Made by a program: the position numbers and the translations under genes
The notes under the pieces: model-generated
Databases searched by the model: none
What the model was told of the DNA's origin: nothing
What the model saw: only the letters and a program-made list of their open reading frames with translations
Assembly: GCA_027023175.1 (NCBI GenBank)
Contig: JALVWW010000176.1
Location: forward strand, 1 to 10,395
Length of the DNA: 10,395 nt
From: Campylobacterales bacterium
GTDB lineage: Bacteria; Campylobacterota; Campylobacteria; Campylobacterales; JALSKU01
Direction: 5' to 3'
In this document: positions 7,095 to 10,395 of the stretch, piece after piece
Layout: each line of letters begins with the position of its first letter
Numbering within the stretch: the stretch's first letter is position 1

Positions 7095-8371
7095 TTAGCA
7101 CCCCCTGCTCTTTTTTTCTCTTTCATTGTGATAAGAGGCAATGCTATAAATAAAAGTATAAAAAAGCTAATTGTAAATATAAAACCAAACCAAGGTGTTA
7201 TATCGCTATTGCCTATAAAATATACATGGTTTGGCGGAACTTTACCAAAAATTGTAAGGCCTACCATATCTATAAGCATTAACCAAAACCATATCTTAAA
7301 TGCTCCTCTTTTGTGAGCAGGAGCAACAACAGGACTTCTATCTAGCCAAGGAAGTATTAAAAATACACCGTTTGCTATAGCAAATCCTATAAGTCCAAGG
7401 TTAAATGGACTTATTCCGGCTATCGGGAAGAAAAATCCTCTTAGTATCTCATAACTCCATAAAAAGTACCACTCAGGATATATGTGAGTCGGTGTTTTCA
7501 TATAGTTTGCAGGATCAAAGTTGATCGGATCCATTGCAAATTCATAATGGAAGCCTACTAAGTAGAAATAGAATATTAAAAATACCCCTACAACAAACAG
7601 ATCTTTACTCATAAATACAGGCCAGAAAGGTATAACTTTTGATTCTTTTTTCTTACCTTCTTTGTATTTTTTGGCTTCCTCTTCAAAATCAAAATGTTCG
7701 CCCTCTTCATTGTTTACATGCGGGATTCTAAGTGAATAAAAGTGAAGCCCGATGGTAGCCATGATAACTATAGGTAGAAGCAATACATGAAGCATGAAAA
7801 ATCTTGTCAATGTAGGATCTGAAACAAAGAAGTTACCTCTAATCCATACAACCAAATCAGGACCGATAAAAGGAATAGCACCAAAAATGTTAGTGATAAC
7901 CTGTGCCGCCCAGTAGCTCATTTGTCCCCAAGGAAGCATATATCCGCTAAATCCGGCTGCTGAAAAGAGCATGAAAAGGAGCATACCGCTTATCCATATC
8001 ATTTCTCTACCTCTTTTGTATGAGCCGTAATAAATTGCAACAAACATATGGATGTAAATGATAAGAAAAACAACCGATGCAGCAACAGCATGCATGTGTC
8101 TCCAAAGCCATCCGTAGTAAACTTCTTGCATAATAGTATGATTTACACTGTCAAATGCCAAGTTTACATCAGGCTTATAATACATTAGTAAAAATAGCCC
8201 TGAGATAAAGAGTATCCCGAACATTGTCATCAAAATGACACCCATCGCCCACAAAAAGTTGATATTTTTTGGTACCCAGTATTCTGTAGCGAGTACTTTA
8301 TTTAGAGTTTTTATAGCCAATCTCTGGTCTAGCCAATCAACTAAACCTTCGGCTTTTCTTATTTCTGCCAT
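7091..8371 (-). CDS. petB: Cytochrome b of the bc1 complex
   Basis: Cytochrome b is the membrane core of the quinol oxidase complex and carries two b hemes and the quinol sites. The 426-residue protein has about eight hydrophobic helices, as in one-piece bc1 cytochrome b rather than the split b6/subunit IV. Heme ligands are H94 and H108 in helix B (RHMHA...IYIHMF) and H195 and H210 in helix D (FMLHVL...IGLHFY). The Qo-site motif PEWY is at 299-302, after a long charged loop (about 219-246). The glycine pattern GFSGYMLPWGQ (140-150) is typical of helix C. Helix D histidines are 15 apart, the spacing known from b6f rather than the 14 of mitochondrial and alphaproteobacterial bc1. The ATG has AAGGGAG seven bases upstream (8378-8384), overlapping the stop codon of petA; the gap is 11 bp. 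It is co-transcribed with petA and petC. Confidence 0.96.
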   Translation of the reverse strand: MAEIRKAEGLVDWLDQRLAIKTLNKVLATEYWVPKNINFLWAMGVILMTMFGILFISGLFLLMYYKPDVNLAFDSVNHTIMQEVYYGWLWRHMHAVAASVVFLIIYIHMFVAIYYGSYKRGREMIWISGMLLFMLFSAAGFSGYMLPWGQMSYWAAQVITNIFGAIPFIGPDLVVWIRGNFFVSDPTLTRFFMLHVLLLPIVIMATIGLHFYSLRIPHVNNEEGEHFDFEEEAKKYKEGKKKESKVIPFWPVFMSKDLFVVGVFLIFYFYLVGFHYEFAMDPINFDPANYMKTPTHIYPEWYFLWSYEILRGFFFPIAGISPFNLGLIGFAIANGVFLILPWLDRSPVVAPAHKRGAFKIWFWLMLIDMVGLTIFGKVPPNHVYFIGNSDITPWFGFIFTISFFILLFIALPLITMKEKKRAGGAK

Positions 8372-8382
8372 TGTTTTCTCCC

Positions 8383-8904
8383 TTAAGCTTTATTTGTAGG
8401 GTTTTTGGCTATGAGAGCCTTATTTTGAGGTCCCTGCTCACCTAGTACCATTTTAGTACCCGTAATCTTATACGGAGGTATATCAAGTGGTCTTGGAGGT
8501 GGTCCAAAAGTATTTATTGCACATGCATCATACTCTCCACCGTGACATGCACAGATAAATTTCTTTTTATCAGGAAACCAATCAGGAATACATCCAAGGT
8601 GTGTACAAAGTCCTATAACAACCAAAAAATCTTTTTCGCCTAGTTTTGTGTCTCTGTTGTCACACTTTTTAAAGTCTGTATGATCTTTCCTAAAGACAAA
8701 TATAGGTTTACCTCTCCATACAAATGTCTTAAACTCCCCAGGTTTTATCTTAGATAAATCTACTGTGGTAAAACCTGCAGCCATAACGCTTGGCATTGGA
8801 TCCCATGTAGCTTTCATAGCGCCGAGAGCCAAGACACCACCCACTGCTGCTACACTGCCAAATGCAAGTCCGAGAAAATCTCTTCTGCTTTTTTCTATAG
8901 CCAT
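8383..8904 (-). CDS. petA: Rieske iron-sulfur subunit of the bc1 complex
   Basis: This 173-residue Rieske protein accepts the first electron from quinol at the Qo site and shuttles it to the cytochrome c subunit on the periplasmic side. A twin-arginine signal SRRDFLG (6-12) precedes a hydrophobic stretch (about 13-30) that stays as membrane anchor, so the folded protein is exported by Tat. The 2Fe-2S ligands are C100 and H102 in CTHLGC and C118 and H121 in CACHGG, with C105 and C120 placed for the stabilising disulfide. CACHGGEYD replaces the more common CPCHGS-type loop. GPPPRPL (134-140) is the conserved proline loop. A GGAAGGAAG stretch gives a good ribosome-binding site before the ATG at 8904. 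It is the first gene of petABC; promoter and inverted-repeat candidates lie just upstream. Confidence 0.96.
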   Translation of the reverse strand: MAIEKSRRDFLGLAFGSVAAVGGVLALGAMKATWDPMPSVMAAGFTTVDLSKIKPGEFKTFVWRGKPIFVFRKDHTDFKKCDNRDTKLGEKDFLVVIGLCTHLGCIPDWFPDKKKFICACHGGEYDACAINTFGPPPRPLDIPPYKITGTKMVLGEQGPQNKALIAKNPTNKA

Positions 8905-8929
8905 TTTCTTCCTTCCTTTAAAGATTATC

Positions 8930-8957
8930 TTTTGTAAACAATATAATATTTACAAAA
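8930..8957. promoter_or_regulatory. 28-bp inverted repeat upstream of petA, candidate regulator site
   Basis: Perfect 9-bp arms TTTTGTAAA and TTTACAAAA are separated by ten bases. The element lies 26-53 bases upstream of the petA ATG, between the candidate -10 box and the ribosome-binding site, so it would be in the 5' leader. It could be an operator for a dimeric regulator that represses petABC, or a weak leader hairpin. It does not match the FNR/CRP half-site TTGAT. The spacer contains an AT-rich TATTAT that could act as a second -10 box on the minus strand. Confidence 0.4.
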
Positions 8958-8971
8958 AAGACGGTTACAAG

Positions 8972-8977
8972 ATTATA
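8972..8977 (-). promoter_or_regulatory. Candidate -10 box (TATAAT) of the petABC operon
   Basis: On the minus strand TATAAT follows TTTTTAGCAAAAATTACC, a T-rich upstream pattern typical of Campylobacterota vegetative promoters without a clear -35 box. Transcription would start near 8965, giving a leader of about 60 bases before petA. The 102-bp gap after bioD and the good box suggest that petABC has its own promoter rather than depending on read-through from bioD. Confidence 0.55.
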
Positions 8978-9006
8978 GGTAATTTTTGCTAAAAATATGA
9001 TTAATA

Positions 9007-9654
9007 TCAGATAAAATTAATCATTTTGGTATATAGTGTTTCAATATCTCCGGGTAAAATCAGAGGATTTGTGAAATAATATTTATAGTAGGGTAATGTT
9101 GTTTTTATAAAGTCATTTTTATCACTATTTTTTAGGTTGACACACCAAAGATGAGGTAGCTTTTTTTGCTTTAGTAAATTTAAAGATAAAAGTATTTCAT
9201 TTATACAACCTAATTTTCCATGACTGACTAAAAGAGTTAAGGCGTTAAAATATTTAGCAAAATCGACCATAAAGTATCTTTCATCTATCGGCACCATTAA
9301 GCCACCGGCACCCTCTATAAAAAGTATATCACACCTTTTTTTGATTTTGTTAAAAGCTAGATCTATCTTTTTATACTCTATTTTTTTATCATTTTTTGCT
9401 ACAAATGGGGCTGCAGGAAGGGCAAAAGTGATAGGAGCTACATCTTTTATCGTAATATCTTGAAAGTCAGGATTTAACTCTTTTGCTTTACTCAAAAGTT
9501 TTTCTCCATCTTCAGGTTTATCTAAAACACCTGTTTCAATAGGTTTAAAAGCACCGACTCTGTGACCTTTTTTGGCAAAATACTCCATAAGCATCAAAGT
9601 GATATAAGTTTTACCCACATTTGTACCGGTAGCACTAATAAAAAAACTTTTCAT
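9007..9654 (-). CDS. bioD: ATP-dependent dethiobiotin synthetase
   Basis: BioD closes the ureido ring of 7,8-diaminopelargonic acid with CO2 and ATP to make dethiobiotin, the penultimate step of biotin synthesis, in the cytoplasm. The 215 residues are near the usual length (about 220-230). The P-loop is ATGTNVGKT (8-16) with K15. KPIETG (37-42) holds the substrate-binding K37. ALPAAPFVA (78-86) is the conserved substrate loop and IEGAGGLMVPI (113-123) carries E114. SHGKLGCINE (144-153) corresponds to the family's LGTINH region. The start is supported by GAGGA seven bases before the ATG and by the P-loop at the expected distance from the N terminus. It lies 30 bp after the GAPDH-like gene, apparently in one transcript; other bio genes are not in the window. 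Its ribosome-binding site is the last unit of a heptamer repeat array. Confidence 0.92.
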   Translation of the reverse strand: MKSFFISATGTNVGKTYITLMLMEYFAKKGHRVGAFKPIETGVLDKPEDGEKLLSKAKELNPDFQDITIKDVAPITFALPAAPFVAKNDKKIEYKKIDLAFNKIKKRCDILFIEGAGGLMVPIDERYFMVDFAKYFNALTLLVSHGKLGCINEILLSLNLLKQKKLPHLWCVNLKNSDKNDFIKTTLPYYKYYFTNPLILPGDIETLYTKMINFI

Positions 9655-9659
9655 TCCAA

Positions 9660-9694
9660 TTTCCTCAATCCTAAATCCTAAAACCTAAATCCTA
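9660..9694 (-). repeat. Five tandem heptamers at the gap-bioD junction
   Basis: Read on the minus strand the units are TAGGATT, TAGGTTT, TAGGATT, TAGGATT and GAGGAAA: three identical, one with a single change and one degenerate. The array begins inside the last codons of the GAPDH-like gene, whose TAG stop opens unit two, and ends in the GAGGA ribosome-binding site of bioD. Four of the five units contain an AGGA or GAGGA core. Confidence 0.75.
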
Positions 9695-10395
9695 TCTGCT
9701 ACTATTTTCGCCAAATCTAAAAGCCTTCTGGCATATCCATACTCATTATCCTGCCAAAGCATAAGCTTTAAAAAATTTTCTTCGCTTAACATTATCAAAT
9801 TCTCATCTATTATGTTTGAATATGGCATATTTTTTATATCTGATGAGACAAAATAGTTATCTGATATATGTGTTATAGCAGAATTTATATGAGAATGAAG
9901 TGTATTTTTTATCTCTGTTAGAGAAGTTTTTTTCTTTAAAATTATATTTGCATCTATAAGTACACCGTTTATCACAGGTACTCTTACGCTACAAGAAGTA
10001 ATTTTTTCTTTTAGGTGTGGTAAAAATTGAATTGTAGCATTTGCTACATTGCTTGAAAGAGGAATAATATTGGAAGTAGCCGACCTTGTTCGTCTTATAT
10101 CTTTGTTTTTATTGTCAAGCAGGTTTTGTTCAGATGTATAGCTGTGAATAGTTGTTATAGTAGCACTGTCAATACCCAGATACTTATCTATAGTATTAAA
10201 AACAGGAACAGTGCAGTTAGCAGTACAGCTTGAATTTGATATTATATCTTCACCTTTATATGCTTTTTCATTCATGCCATATATATAGGTAGGCAACTCT
10301 TTTGAGTAGGCTGATAGTATAACTTTTTTTGCACCGTTTTTTATATGCCAAGAGAGATCCTCTTTTTTGTGATAAACTCCGCTACACTCAAAAAC
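9685..10395 (-). CDS. GAPDH-family dehydrogenase, N terminus outside window
   Basis: The frame is open to the window edge and gives 236 C-terminal residues of a glyceraldehyde-3-phosphate dehydrogenase-type enzyme (about 330 in full). It begins VFECSGV, the family's VVECTGVF strand, so the TTG at 10296 is internal. The catalytic pair is present: C57 of the fragment in SNSSCTANC and H84 in TTIHSYTSEQ, 27 apart as in C149/H176. The end WQDNEYGYARRLLDL is also typical. SCTAN replaces the usual SCTTN, and the phosphate-loop Thr-Gly (T208-G209) reads Ser-Asn (fragment 115-116), while T87 and R138 of the other phosphate site are kept. Some stretches (NCTVPV, VRVPVIN) resemble erythrose-4-phosphate dehydrogenase (Epd). 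The enzyme could be a glycolytic or gluconeogenic GAPDH, an Epd feeding vitamin B6 synthesis, or a divergent paralogue; the missing NAD-binding half would help decide. It is followed by bioD. Confidence 0.85.
   Translation of the reverse strand, partial: VFECSGVYHKKEDLSWHIKNGAKKVILSAYSKELPTYIYGMNEKAYKGEDIISNSSCTANCTVPVFNTIDKYLGIDSATITTIHSYTSEQNLLDNKNKDIRRTRSATSNIIPLSSNVANATIQFLPHLKEKITSCSVRVPVINGVLIDANIILKKKTSLTEIKNTLHSHINSAITHISDNYFVSSDIKNMPYSNIIDENLIMLSEENFLKLMLWQDNEYGYARRLLDLAKIVADRI

Noticed and set aside
7128..7316. Small plus-strand frame opposite petB
   Set aside because: Antisense of the C-terminal membrane helices of cytochrome b; no recognisable protein.
8930..8957. Reading the petA inverted repeat as an FNR/CRP-type site
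   Set aside because: The half-sites TTTTGTAAA do not fit TTGAT-N4-ATCAA and the ten-base spacer is too long.
8765..8992. Plus-strand frame opposite the petA signal sequence and its promoter
   Set aside because: It runs antisense to the conserved Tat signal and continues into the noncoding leader; no family resemblance.
8981..8997. AT-only hairpin after bioD as a terminator
   Set aside because: The arms ATTTTT/AAAAAT have no G-C pairs apart from the loop, and the T-run is better read as the upstream part of the petA promoter.
10294..10296. TTG as the start of the GAPDH-like gene
   Set aside because: The frame continues upstream to the window edge and encodes recognisable GAPDH sequence (VFECSGV, NGAKKVILSA), so this codon is an internal leucine.
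1..10395. Mobile element, CRISPR array or defence system
   Set aside because: No transposase, integrase, long direct repeats, spacer array or recognisable defence domain was found, and all long frames match metabolic or respiratory families.

Overview
The window looks like ordinary chromosome from an AT-rich member of the Campylobacterota (formerly Epsilonproteobacteria), probably a free-living or marine relative of Sulfurimonas or Sulfurovum. Three things point there. The fabF-accA order is the one known from Campylobacter. The cytochrome bc1 operon encodes a membrane-anchored diheme cytochrome c in place of a classical cytochrome c1. There is also a small HEAAH protein of the type annotated in this phylum as a 'putative metalloprotease CJM1_0395 family'. 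The genus is inference; no rRNA or tRNA is present to settle it.

Layout. (1) Positions 2-1444, plus strand: the 3' part of fabF followed by accA, both fatty-acid synthesis. They end in a near-perfect bidirectional palindrome shared with the convergent gene. (2) Positions 1474-5420, minus strand: a tight three-gene operon, transcribed as glutamine-synthetase-like ligase, aldehyde dehydrogenase, iron-containing alcohol dehydrogenase, with 13-bp gaps. This is the accessory-looking part and most plausibly handles a gamma-glutamylated amine or amino alcohol. (3) Positions 5421-5509: a divergent control region with a 10-bp-arm inverted repeat, and a -10 box so close to the next ATG that the transcript may be leaderless. 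(4) Positions 5510-6067, plus strand: the HEAAH protein, ending at a second bidirectional hairpin. (5) Positions 6168-8904, minus strand: petA-petB-petC, the complete quinol:cytochrome c oxidoreductase, preceded by a candidate promoter and a 28-bp inverted repeat. (6) Positions 9007-10395, minus strand: bioD, and upstream of it a truncated GAPDH-family gene with an altered phosphate-binding loop. Five tandem heptamers cover the junction between these two genes.

The genes are separate housekeeping or catabolic modules rather than one system: lipid synthesis, amine/alcohol metabolism, respiration, and biotin plus sugar-phosphate metabolism. BioD and AccA are linked indirectly, because biotin is the cofactor of acetyl-CoA carboxylase. 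I found no insertion sequence, phage gene, CRISPR array, tRNA or defence system. No stretch longer than about 110 bases lacks a gene. The items most worth a second look are the ligase/ALDH/ADH trio, the atypical GAPDH paralogue, the heptamer array and the two inverted repeats.
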